Shown here: piece by piece, positions 1-5,627 of the stretch
How positions within the stretch are numbered: the stretch's first letter is position 1
Layout: every line of letters begins with the position of its first letter
Assembly: GCA_946886975.1 (NCBI GenBank)
Contig: CAMPJV010000083.1
Span: 1 to 9,232 of the forward strand
From: an uncultured Taibaiella sp.
Lineage (GTDB): Bacteria > Bacteroidota > Bacteroidia > Chitinophagales > Chitinophagaceae
Reading direction: 5' to 3'
Length of the DNA stretch: 9,232 nt
Notes under the pieces: generated by a model
Told to the model about the DNA's origin: nothing
Database searches by the model: none
Seen by the model: only the letters and a program-made list of their open reading frames with translations
Translations under genes and position numbers: made by a program

Positions 1-22
1 TGGTATTGCCTGTCTTCAGCAT
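1..22 (-). CDS. Possible 5' end of a minus-strand gene leaving the window
   Basis: A minus-strand ATG at 22-20 begins an open frame reading MLKTGNT to the window edge, too short to identify. The support is indirect: a perfect Bacteroidetes -7 box (TATTTTTG) lies on the same strand at 46-39, which would give a short leader of about 10 bases. The start could equally belong to nothing, so this is a tentative call. Confidence 0.25.
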
Positions 23-38
23 GATCAACTACTTTTTG

Positions 39-46
39 CAAAAATA
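39..46 (-). promoter_or_regulatory. Candidate Bacteroidetes -7 promoter box, minus strand
   Basis: Read on the minus strand the sequence is TATTTTTG, an exact match to the Bacteroidetes -7 consensus TAnnTTTG. It lies 16 bases before the minus-strand ATG at 22-20. I see no convincing TTG at the expected -33 distance, so only the -7 part is supported. Confidence 0.3.
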
Positions 47-244
47 CTTAATTGCCTAAGCCTACACTAATCAATTAACATAATACAGCTATAAATTCCT
101 AATAATATAAATCAGAAAATCTTCCAATGCGTTAGAAGAGACACTCGGTACTCTTAACAGCCTTTTATGAGCAAAAAACACGCTGTGGGTATAGTTTTTC
201 CAATACTTCTATTTGGAATATTAGGTGATCTAAAATACGGAACT

Positions 245-646
245 ATGAAAAAGATGATTTTGTTGATGACGGTGTTTGGGACTATTGGTTTCGGAGCTAT
301 GGCTCAAACAAATAGAACCTATAAGACAGACATGAGCACAGAACGAATTAAGGCTGAGGAGCATACCGGTGGAGGTATACAAAGTCAGGGAACAGTGCTT
401 CTTAATAACGGAACCAATAACATGGAACTGCAAGGGCAGCAGCCACTGCGGGTCATGGATGTTCATCAATGGCAAGGTTTCAGGGCAGACGGCAGGGAGT
501 ATCGTCTGCCAACTCCGGAAGAGTTTATGGAGCAAACCAAGGGATGGGATACAAGTTTGACGAATGGTCATTGTCTTGGCTGCGGATCGGGCGCAACTAC
601 CGATTATTTGCAGTACAGGGACAGAAATCGCTCCCGACAACGTTAA
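245..646 (+). CDS. Small secreted protein of unknown function (cluster gene 1)
   Basis: A predicted secreted protein of 133 residues that I do not recognise. The chosen ATG (245) gives a textbook signal peptide: two lysines, a hydrophobic stretch (ILLMTVFGTIGFGA) and a cleavage site at AMA|Q. An upstream in-frame ATG at 167 would add 26 residues, also partly hydrophobic, in front of this signal and is less likely. The mature part is polar and rich in Gly, Gln, Thr and Arg. It has a Cys-x-x-Cys pair (HCLGCGSG) near the C-terminus and ends in an arginine-rich tail. No membrane segment follows the signal. A strong hairpin terminator begins six bases after the stop, so the gene is probably transcribed separately from the next one. 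It is the first of three short secreted proteins in a row. The product could be periplasmic or extracellular, and no function is assigned. Confidence 0.6.
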   Translation: MKKMILLMTVFGTIGFGAMAQTNRTYKTDMSTERIKAEEHTGGGIQSQGTVLLNNGTNNMELQGQQPLRVMDVHQWQGFRADGREYRLPTPEEFMEQTKGWDTSLTNGHCLGCGSGATTDYLQYRDRNRSRQR

Positions 647-651
647 TTTAT

Positions 652-682
652 AAATGGCCGGAACTTAATTCCGGCCATTTTT
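652..682 (+). terminator. Rho-independent terminator after cluster gene 1
   Basis: A perfect 12-bp inverted repeat (AAATGGCCGGAA / TTCCGGCCATTT) closes a 5-nt loop (CTTAA) and runs into a T-rich tract (ATTTTTCTTTC). It starts six bases after the stop at 646. The A-tract on its 5' side could let it act weakly on the other strand, but no minus-strand gene needs it. Confidence 0.85.
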
Positions 683-734
683 CTTTCTGGGGTACGGTTT
701 TCTTTTATACTAATGCGTAATAACAACAGATAGC

Positions 735-1091
735 ATGAAACGGATAATATTATTAATGGCTATTTTCTTAGCAGCAGAGGATTCGGAAGCACAATACCAA
801 AAGCAGCCCATCATCATTGAGGATGCTCCAACAATATTCAACAATTTGCCACAGCCTTACCTGGAGTACGCAGATCAGGGCAGCAGAATGTACATCAACA
901 ATAGCCAGTTCTACAACAAAGATAATTTCTTCCAGAATGCTATACCTACAGGTAACGGATTCTACGTAAGGCCCGGCAATAGCAACCCGGTGAACCGCGA
1001 CTTGAATCAAGGTCCGGTTGCACCGTCAGGGACTATCTACAGTGGGCATATACCGGTGAGGGATTATGGTAATTCCTCCTCGGGACGATAA
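735..1091 (+). CDS. Small secreted protein of unknown function (cluster gene 2)
   Basis: A predicted secreted protein of 118 residues, not recognised. It opens with MKRIILLMAIFLAA, similar to the MKKMILLMTVF start of the preceding gene, followed by EDSEAQ and a probable cleavage at SEA|Q. The acidic stretch between the hydrophobic core and the cleavage site is unusual for a signal peptide. The mature part is rich in Asn, Gln, Pro, Tyr, Gly and Ser (for example YINNSQFYNKDNF), has no cysteine, and ends in a flexible GNSSSGR tail. Low-complexity, Asn-rich mature regions suit a surface or matrix protein, but that is inference only. A terminator upstream and a roughly 120-bp gap downstream suggest it has its own promoter, which I could not pinpoint. 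The reading frame is short, and the call rests mainly on the signal peptide and the context. Confidence 0.55.
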   Translation: MKRIILLMAIFLAAEDSEAQYQKQPIIIEDAPTIFNNLPQPYLEYADQGSRMYINNSQFYNKDNFFQNAIPTGNGFYVRPGNSNPVNRDLNQGPVAPSGTIYSGHIPVRDYGNSSSGR

Positions 1092-1115
1092 GAGAACATA
1101 TTGTCAATTCTCTTA
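1089..1115 (+). terminator. Weak hairpin overlapping the stop of cluster gene 2
   Basis: TAAGAGAA (which includes the TAA stop) pairs with TTCTCTTA over 8 bp around an 11-nt loop. No T-run follows, so it is a poor intrinsic terminator. It may act as a 3' end stabiliser or have no role. Confidence 0.25.
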
Positions 1116-1169
1116 ACAAGACTTTCACACTACCGGAGCTTTGCAGGAATGGTTTTTACTCAATGTATG

Positions 1170-1198
1170 TAACGGATGAACTATTAAATAACGGATGA
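1170..1198 (+). repeat. 10-bp direct repeat in the leader of cluster gene 3
   Basis: TAACGGATGA occurs at 1170-1179 and again at 1189-1198, 19 bp apart. Each copy contains an ATG. The first opens only a three-codon reading frame (M-N-Y-stop); the second is the alternative start of cluster gene 3. It may be a small duplication with no role, or may affect translation initiation. Confidence 0.5.
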
Positions 1199-1212
1199 TT
1201 AAAACAACGGGT

Positions 1213-1632
1213 ATGAAAAACACAATATTAGCATTGGCTTTGGTTGGACTAACCTTTACCGGTGCACAGGCGCAAAATTCAGCAAACAGCAAGTTTGCCA
1301 AAAACTTTAGCATATGTCTCATCGGCAGCCAATATCAGCCATGCGACCCTACAGTAACCAAGTCTGATATCGGATGGACGGAAATAACTACTGATCAGGG
1401 CACCTTTGCTATCCGCAGCACGGAAATCCACATGGGTCAAAGTACCAGGAGTAATGCAAGGTTTAGAAGCGGAATAAGGGTGACTTATGATGATCCTAAT
1501 GCACCCTACCTCGGCGAAGAGAGCATGGTGAACGATGGTGTTCAAAAAAATAAGGTAAGGAATATCAATACCAACAACGCTGGTTATGATCTGCCTGCAA
1601 ATACTGGACGTATCGGTATCAGCAGGAACTAA
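1213..1632 (+). CDS. Small secreted protein of unknown function (cluster gene 3)
   Basis: A predicted secreted protein of 139 residues, not recognised. The ATG at 1213 gives a clean signal peptide (MKNTILALALVGLTFTGAQA|Q). The alternative ATG at 1195 only adds MIKTTG in front of it. The mature part contains two cysteines fairly close together (SICLIGSQYQPCD), which could form a disulfide in the periplasm. A more ordered-looking middle (DIGWTEITTDQGTFAIRSTEIHMG) follows, and then an Asn-rich C-terminus (NINTNNAGYDLPANTGRIG). It resembles its two upstream neighbours in size, export signal and composition, though I see no clear alignment of the mature regions. It converges on the iscA-like gene and shares a bidirectional terminator with it. 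The leader of about 100 bases carries a 10-bp direct repeat. Confidence 0.6.
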   Translation: MKNTILALALVGLTFTGAQAQNSANSKFAKNFSICLIGSQYQPCDPTVTKSDIGWTEITTDQGTFAIRSTEIHMGQSTRSNARFRSGIRVTYDDPNAPYLGEESMVNDGVQKNKVRNINTNNAGYDLPANTGRIGISRN

Positions 1633-1657
1633 GATTAGCACTACCACTGTGAAATAG

Positions 1658-1688
1658 AGAAAGGCTGACAGATTCTGTCAGCCTTTCT
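1658..1688. terminator. Bidirectional terminator between cluster gene 3 and the isc operon
   Basis: A perfect 13-bp stem (AGAAAGGCTGACA / TGTCAGCCTTTCT) encloses GATTC, and a further G-C pair can shrink the loop to three bases. It lies between two convergent stops, 1632 on the plus strand and 1712 on the minus strand. T-rich sequence follows on both sides (TTTCTTAAT on plus, TTTCTCTATTTC on minus), so it can serve both transcripts. Confidence 0.85.
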
Positions 1689-1711
1689 TAATATGTACAA
1701 TGAAAAAACTG

Positions 1712-2038
1712 CTATACTGCAAAACTCTCCCCGCATCCGCAACTACGCGAAGCGTTAGGATTGCTGAAGTGAAAACCCTTACCATTCAGCCCATCAGAAA
1801 ATTCAAGGGTTGTATCACAGAGGTAAAGAAAGCTCTTCAGGTCTGTCACCAGTTTCACCCCGTTGTCTTCGAATTCCTGATCGTTCGGCTGCTTTTCGTT
1901 ATCAAAGTCAAGTTTATAAGAGAGTCCCGAACATCCGCCGCCTACCACACTCACCCGAAGAAAATATTCCTCAGTAAGGCCGGTTTCCTGCCTCAGCTGC
2001 GCAACTTTCTCCTTAGCCTTTTCACTTATGTAGATCAT
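1712..2038 (-). CDS. iscA: A-type iron-sulfur carrier protein (IscA/HesB family)
   Basis: This is a 108-residue HesB/IscA/SufA-family protein, which binds and delivers iron-sulfur clusters or iron to target apoproteins in the cytoplasm. The three family cysteines are present: Cys36 in GGGCSGLSY and Cys100 and Cys102 in the C-terminal SCGCGESF. The conserved GLNGKGFHFSNPNA segment (about residues 83-96) precedes them. A fourth cysteine, Cys74 (FLYLCDTTL), sits where many homologues have Asp or Gly. The length is normal for the family. The gene lies 12 bp after iscU and is the last of the iscS-iscU-iscA run. AGGGAG just before the ATG is the best Shine-Dalgarno-like sequence in the operon. Whether it corresponds functionally to IscA, ErpA or SufA cannot be told from sequence alone; the operon context favours IscA. 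Confidence 0.93.
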   Translation of the reverse strand: MIYISEKAKEKVAQLRQETGLTEEYFLRVSVVGGGCSGLSYKLDFDNEKQPNDQEFEDNGVKLVTDLKSFLYLCDTTLEFSDGLNGKGFHFSNPNASRSCGCGESFAV

Positions 2039-2050
2039 GACTCCCTGGGT

Positions 2051-2467
2051 TTAGTGTTTCTTCCCTTCCAGAACAAGCTCAGGCATGCCATTCTTCACGC
2101 GATAGTCATTGATCGCCGCTTTGATAGCGTCTTCAGCCAGTACGGAACAGTGGATCTTCACCGGAGGAAGGTTTAGTTCTTCCACGATATCCATATTGTC
2201 GATGGTCAGAGCCTGGTCAACGCTCTTCCCCTTCAGCCACTCTGTAGCAAGTGAAGAAGAAGCGATCGCAGAGCCGCATCCAAAAGTCTTGAACTTCGCG
2301 TCCTTTATCAGGCCGCTTGTTTCATCTACTTCTATCTGCAGGCGCATTACGTCGCCACACTCAGGGGCGCCTACAAGGCCTGTGCCTACGTTAGGCTTAT
2401 TTTTATCCAGTGTTCCCACATTCTGTGGATGCTGGTAATGGTCGAGGACTTTTTCTGAATATGCCAT
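2051..2467 (-). CDS. iscU: Iron-sulfur cluster scaffold protein IscU
   Basis: This is a 138-residue IscU, the scaffold on which [2Fe-2S] clusters are assembled from sulfur supplied by IscS. All active-site residues are visible: Cys37 and Asp39 in GAPECGDVM, Cys64 in FGCGSAIASSS, and His106-Cys107 in KIHCSVLAED. The LPPVK motif (100-104), recognised by the Hsp70 chaperone HscA in proteobacteria, is intact. The start MAYSEKVLDHY closely resembles the N-terminus of the E. coli protein as I remember it, so this is the IscU type rather than SufU. It lies 70 bp after iscS and 12 bp before the iscA-like gene, and is almost certainly co-transcribed with both. There is no obvious Shine-Dalgarno sequence, as is usual in Bacteroidetes. 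The C-terminus (ELVLEGKKH) runs slightly beyond that of E. coli. Confidence 0.97.
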   Translation of the reverse strand: MAYSEKVLDHYQHPQNVGTLDKNKPNVGTGLVGAPECGDVMRLQIEVDETSGLIKDAKFKTFGCGSAIASSSLATEWLKGKSVDQALTIDNMDIVEELNLPPVKIHCSVLAEDAIKAAINDYRVKNGMPELVLEGKKH

Positions 2468-2537
2468 ATAGTGGTTATTTTATTTAGCGAGGCAGGTCAG
2501 TGCTCACGCCTTGTTGTTTCAGTTGCTTTTTCGTGTG

Positions 2538-3758
2538 TTAGTGATGTGCCCACTCAATTGCGTTAATGTCTACCCCTTCTTTGAACATTTCCCAAAGCGG
2601 GCTCATTTCACGCAATTTAAGAACAGTATTTTTTATTGCATTTATAGTAAAGTCAATTTGCTCATCTGTTGTGAACCTGCCCAGTCCGAAACGAAGAGAG
2701 CTGTGTGCCAGGTCATCCCCAAGTCCCAGTGCTTTCAACACATAAGAAGGCTCTAGTGATGCAGACGTACATGCAGATCCGCTCGAAAGTGCAATATCCT
2801 TATTAAAGCCCATCATCAGCCCTTCGCCCTCCACGTACTTAAAGGAGATGTTAGTCACGTGAGGTAAACGATGCTCACGGTTACCATTCACATAAGACTC
2901 TTCCAATTCCATCAAGCCTGCTTCTAGTCTGTCGCGCATTACGCTTAGGCGCTTTGCCTCACTTTCCATTTCGTTCATGGCTATCTCACAAGCCTTTCCG
3001 AAGCCCACAATGCCAGGCACGTTCAGCGTACCACTGCGCATTCCACGCTCGTGGCCACCGCCATCCATTTGGGCAGTCACCTTCACCCTTGGGTTCTTAC
3101 GACGTACGTAAAGTGCGCCTACTCCCTTAGGTCCATACATTTTGTGCGCGCTGAATGCCATCAGGTCAATACCGTCAGCATTAACGTCCACGGCTATCTT
3201 GCCCACAGCCTGCGTACCATCGGTAAAGAAAAGCACACCGTGCTTCCGCGCTATCTTGCTGATCTCCCTTACCGGCTGCAGCACCCCGATCTCATTATTA
3301 CCCCACATGATGGTAATAAGGATCGTCTTGTCAGTAATAGCATTCTCCAGTTCCTTCAGGTCTATCAGGCCATCTTCCTTCACTTGCAGGTAAGTCACTT
3401 GTCCGCCTATCTTCTCTATGTGCTTGCAAGTATCAAGAACCGCTTTGTGCTCCGTAGTGCATGTAATGATATGATTCCCCTTAGAGGCATACATTTCATA
3501 CACGCCCTTTATAGCAAGGTTGTCTGCTTCCGTAGCTCCGGAAGTAAAGATTATTTCCTTAGGATCTGCCCCTATCAGTTTTGCAACTTGCTCACGCCCG
3601 TAGTCAACAGCTTCTTCAGCTACCCACCCAAAGGAGTGGCTCCGGCTTGCGGCATTTCCAAATCTCTCTACAAAATAAGGCAGCATGGCTTCCAGCACGC
3701 GCGGGTCCATTGGCGTGGTGGCGTTATTATCCAGGTATATTGGCAGTTTTAAACTCAT
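2538..3758 (-). CDS. iscS: Cysteine desulfurase IscS
   Basis: This PLP-dependent enzyme converts L-cysteine to alanine and passes the sulfur, as a persulfide, to IscU and other acceptors. With the ATG at 3758 it has 406 residues, close to E. coli IscS. A TTG six codons earlier (3776) is possible, but the sequence aligns from [16 protein letters not shown]. Visible features (this numbering) are His104 in TTEHKAV, the PLP lysine Lys206 in [10 protein letters not shown], and the catalytic Cys330 in the long mobile loop [10 protein letters not shown], which marks the group I (IscS/NifS) type. The C-terminus ends IEWAHH, the ending I recall for E. coli IscS, where the tail helps dock IscU. It is the first gene of the iscS-iscU-iscA operon. 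A TAACTTTG promoter box lies about 30 bp upstream. No iscR precedes it within the window. Confidence 0.97.
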   Translation of the reverse strand: MSLKLPIYLDNNATTPMDPRVLEAMLPYFVERFGNAASRSHSFGWVAEEAVDYGREQVAKLIGADPKEIIFTSGATEADNLAIKGVYEMYASKGNHIITCTTEHKAVLDTCKHIEKIGGQVTYLQVKEDGLIDLKELENAITDKTILITIMWGNNEIGVLQPVREISKIARKHGVLFFTDGTQAVGKIAVDVNADGIDLMAFSAHKMYGPKGVGALYVRRKNPRVKVTAQMDGGGHERGMRSGTLNVPGIVGFGKACEIAMNEMESEAKRLSVMRDRLEAGLMELEESYVNGNREHRLPHVTNISFKYVEGEGLMMGFNKDIALSSGSACTSASLEPSYVLKALGLGDDLAHSSLRFGLGRFTTDEQIDFTINAIKNTVLKLREMSPLWEMFKEGVDINAIEWAHH

Positions 3759-3784
3759 AAGTCTAGTTGGGGTCAAATAATGGC

Positions 3785-3792
3785 CAAAGTTA
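3785..3792 (-). promoter_or_regulatory. Candidate -7 promoter box of the isc operon
   Basis: Read on the minus strand the sequence is TAACTTTG, an exact match to TAnnTTTG, centred about 30 bp before the iscS ATG at 3758. Transcription would start near 3778 and leave a leader of about 20 bases. The -33 region is weak: no TTG lies at the usual 17-19 bp distance. Confidence 0.45.
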
Positions 3793-3866
3793 CGCCAATA
3801 TCACTACTTTAGACCGTTAAAAGCAGTGCCTTTATATATATTCCCATATCTAAAAACTATCTCCCA

Positions 3867-4271
3867 ATGTTGAAAATAGAGCACCTCGGCATAGCGGTGA
3901 AGCAATTGCAGGAATCTATCCCGCTGTTCGAACAACTGCTCAATACCCCGTGCTACAAAACAGAGGTAGTAGCCAGCGAGCACGTAAGCACCGCCTTCTT
4001 CCAGGTGGCAGACTCAAAGATTGAACTACTGGAAGCAACCTCGGCAGATAGCCCCATAGCAAAGTTCATAGATAAAAAAGGCTCTGGTATCCACCACATT
4101 GCATTCGAAGTGGAGAACATCCACGCCGAAATGAAGCGCCTCTCAGCCCTTGGGTTCGAAGTATTAAATGAAACTCCCAAACGAGGCGCAGATAACAAGC
4201 TCGTCTGTTTCCTCCACCCCAAGACCACCAACGGAGTCCTGATAGAGCTCTGCCAGGAGATCAGATCATAA
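3867..4271 (+). CDS. mce: Methylmalonyl-CoA epimerase
   Basis: This is a 134-residue VOC-superfamily protein that interconverts (2R)- and (2S)-methylmalonyl-CoA in the cytoplasm, between propionyl-CoA carboxylase and B12-dependent methylmalonyl-CoA mutase. The two repeated beta-alpha-beta-beta-beta modules can be followed. Likely metal ligands are His6 in IEHLGIAV, an acidic residue in KIELLEATSADSPIAKF (about 51-67), His76 or His77 in GSGIHHIAFEV, and Glu127 in GVLIELCQ. The DSPIAKFI and GIHHIAFEV segments are characteristic of this epimerase rather than of glyoxalase I. The length is normal. It is divergent from iscS across about 108 bp and has no obvious operon partner, since the next gene (corA) is convergent. 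No intrinsic terminator is visible after it; the downstream gap holds an 11-nt repeat array. Confidence 0.93.
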   Translation: MLKIEHLGIAVKQLQESIPLFEQLLNTPCYKTEVVASEHVSTAFFQVADSKIELLEATSADSPIAKFIDKKGSGIHHIAFEVENIHAEMKRLSALGFEVLNETPKRGADNKLVCFLHPKTTNGVLIELCQEIRS

Positions 4272-4471
4272 AGTCAGAGACCTATCCCCTTTTTGGTTAC
4301 CACGAAGTTGAATTGAAGGATGAGTGGCTCTTCACCGGGATTACACCGGAGTTCCTACGGCTTTTCCACCCCATCGAGGCCCTATCGCCACCCGATCACA
4401 AGCCTATCGGTGCCCTATCGCTTTTGACATTGAAAGCAGCAAAAATCACTAAAACCATCCCTTCCTCTTAA
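4268..4471 (+). other. Open reading frame without a normal start codon, after mce
   Basis: The frame mod-3 equal to position 4268 is open from about 4196 to a TAA at 4469-4471, but contains no ATG, GTG or TTG near its beginning. The only initiation-like codons are ATA at 4268 (overlapping the mce stop) and CTG at 4250. The conceptual product contains YPLFGYHEVELKDEWLFTG and then a stretch formed by the 11-nt repeats (PIEALSPPDHK followed by PIGALSLLTLK, an 11-residue periodicity caused by the DNA repeat). The first half looks protein-like. It could be a decayed gene, a gene using a rare start, or chance. I do not recognise a family. Confidence 0.2.
4370..4424. repeat. Five-copy array with 11-bp period: heptamer plus 4 variable bases
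   Basis: Five consecutive 11-nt units begin at 4370, 4381, 4392, 4403 and 4414. The first seven bases are CCCATCG, CCTATCG, CCGATCA, CCTATCG and CCTATCG; the last four differ each time (AGGC, CCAC, CAAG, GGTG, CTTT). The consensus is CCTATCG followed by four free bases. The array lies between the convergent mce and corA genes. The spacing is exact, close to one helical turn. The role is unknown. Confidence 0.8.
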
Positions 4472-5558
4472 ACCAGATCAGCATAAAAAGCGGCACGATA
4501 AGCATGATGGCTACCGCAAAATAGAAGCCCGCGTTATGATGAGATAGAGGTATCACGTCAAAATTCATCCCAAAGATGCCTCCGATCACAGTAGCCGGTG
4601 CCAGCAGAGTGGCCACCATAGTGAATAGCTTCATCACCTGGTTCATCTTCAGGTTTATCTGACTCATTGACAGGTCCTGAAGGTTCATCAGCATATCCCG
4701 GTGGTTCTCCACGAAGTCATTCGCCTGTACTATATGGTCCAATACATCTTTATAGTATTTCTCATGTCTTTCCTCCAGCAGCTCACTCTCACTCCTCAGG
4801 AAGCCATTCACCAGTTCCCGCACCGGCATTATAGATCTCCTGATAACCATGATCTCTCTCCGCAGTATGCTGATCTTGGCAAGAGCCGCATTCTCCTTTT
4901 GCAGCAGTAGCCCGTCCTCCAGTCTCTCTATTCGTTCGTTTAACCGCTCAATTACTTCAAAGTAGTTATCTACTATTATGTCAATGAGGCTATAGCACAG
5001 GTAATCCGCAGATCTGCTCCTTAGCTTATACTGCCCAGCCCTCAGCCTGTCCCGCAAAGGATTAAAAACATCCCGGTACGGATCCTCCTGAAAGGAAAGC
5101 ACATAACCCTTGCCCAGAATGATACTCACCTGCTCCTGTTCTATTTCCCCCGTGCCGCCGTTGTAATAAAGCATCGGCAGCAGGCAGAAAAGCACATCAT
5201 CTATCTCATCCATCTTAGCCCGTTGCCCTGTGCTCAGTATATCTTCTACGACAAGGTTGTGTATGTCATAGCAAGCCGCGATCTTCTCAATATCTGACTT
5301 CCGCAACCCATCTATGTTTATCCATATTACCTTTCCTTCCGCCACGTTCGAAGAACACGCTTCAGCCTCCGTCAGTTGCCGCTCTTCGATCGTAGAGCTG
5401 TTGTAGCCGAAAAGCGTATATATAGGGGCTTCATGCTCCTTCCTTACTTCTTCACTTCGCTTCGGGTTGTATGATGTAATGGGCCGCCGCTTTAAATAGT
5501 TCCACGACCATTCCGGGAGAAGGTTCACTAATTTGGATGCCTGTCGCTTAAACCCCAT
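4449..5558 (-). CDS. corA: CorA-family magnesium/divalent metal transporter
   Basis: This is a 369-residue CorA-type channel that carries Mg2+ (or Co2+/Ni2+) across the inner membrane as a homopentamer. A long cytoplasmic domain, with the family segment VEDILSTGQRAKMDEIDD (about 104-121) and charged coiled-coil helices, precedes two C-terminal membrane helices (about 311-329 and 345-363). The signature GMN is at about 330-332, at the end of the first helix, and a basic KRKGWF tail follows the second. The loop after GMN reads FDVIPLSHHNAG and lacks the acidic MPEL-type sequence of classical CorA. I chose the ATG at 5558. An ATG at 5618 is in frame, but it would leave only 9 bp to the divergent cyclophilin gene, and a -7 box lies downstream of it. 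The gene has no operon partner here. A role as a Zn2+ exporter (ZntB-like) cannot be excluded. Confidence 0.92.
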   Translation of the reverse strand: MGFKRQASKLVNLLPEWSWNYLKRRPITSYNPKRSEEVRKEHEAPIYTLFGYNSSTIEERQLTEAEACSSNVAEGKVIWINIDGLRKSDIEKIAACYDIHNLVVEDILSTGQRAKMDEIDDVLFCLLPMLYYNGGTGEIEQEQVSIILGKGYVLSFQEDPYRDVFNPLRDRLRAGQYKLRSRSADYLCYSLIDIIVDNYFEVIERLNERIERLEDGLLLQKENAALAKISILRREIMVIRRSIMPVRELVNGFLRSESELLEERHEKYYKDVLDHIVQANDFVENHRDMLMNLQDLSMSQINLKMNQVMKLFTMVATLLAPATVIGGIFGMNFDVIPLSHHNAGFYFAVAIMLIVPLFMLIWFKRKGWF

Positions 5559-5602
5559 ACAGGATATTGTATTAGACGCTAATTTAGCTTTTTGTACTAA
5601 CT

Positions 5603-5610
5603 CAAAATTA
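5603..5610 (-). promoter_or_regulatory. Candidate -7 promoter box of corA
   Basis: The minus strand reads TAATTTTG, an exact TAnnTTTG match. Transcription would start near 5597, inside the longer possible corA frame. This supports the ATG at 5558 as the true start, with a leader of about 40 bases. No good -33 TTG is seen. Confidence 0.45.
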
Positions 5611-5627
5611 AACTGCATCAAAGCTAT

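Noticed and set aside
131..158. Hairpin GTTAGAAGAG / CTCTTAAC before cluster gene 1
   Set aside because: The stem needs a two-base bulge, the loop is 10 bases, and there is no upstream plus-strand gene for it to terminate.
230..640. Minus-strand open frame opposite cluster gene 1
   Set aside because: The plus-strand frame has a proper signal peptide and is followed by a strong terminator just after its stop; the minus frame has neither.
700..712. Sigma70-like TATACT before cluster gene 2
   Set aside because: Bacteroidetes promoters follow TAnnTTTG, and there is no matching -35 element, so a single AT-rich hexamer is not enough.
1700..2176. Plus-strand open frame (158 codons) across iscA and iscU
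   Set aside because: It is antisense to two well-identified genes and its translation has no recognisable features.
3051..3752. Long plus-strand open frame (233 codons) antisense to iscS
   Set aside because: It is a shadow of a clearly identified gene: iscS has every catalytic motif, and the antisense product shows no recognisable domain.
3759..3776. TTG at 3776 as the start of iscS
   Set aside because: It would only add six residues before the conserved IscS N-terminus, and an ATG is available at 3758.
4370..4424. CRISPR array
   Set aside because: The repeats are 7 bases with 4-base spacers, far below CRISPR dimensions, and no cas gene is present.
4320..4427. 35-codon plus-strand frame with an ATG across the 11-nt array
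   Set aside because: It is very short, rich in Ser, Pro and Arg, and open mainly because the repeat unit contains no stop in any plus-strand frame.
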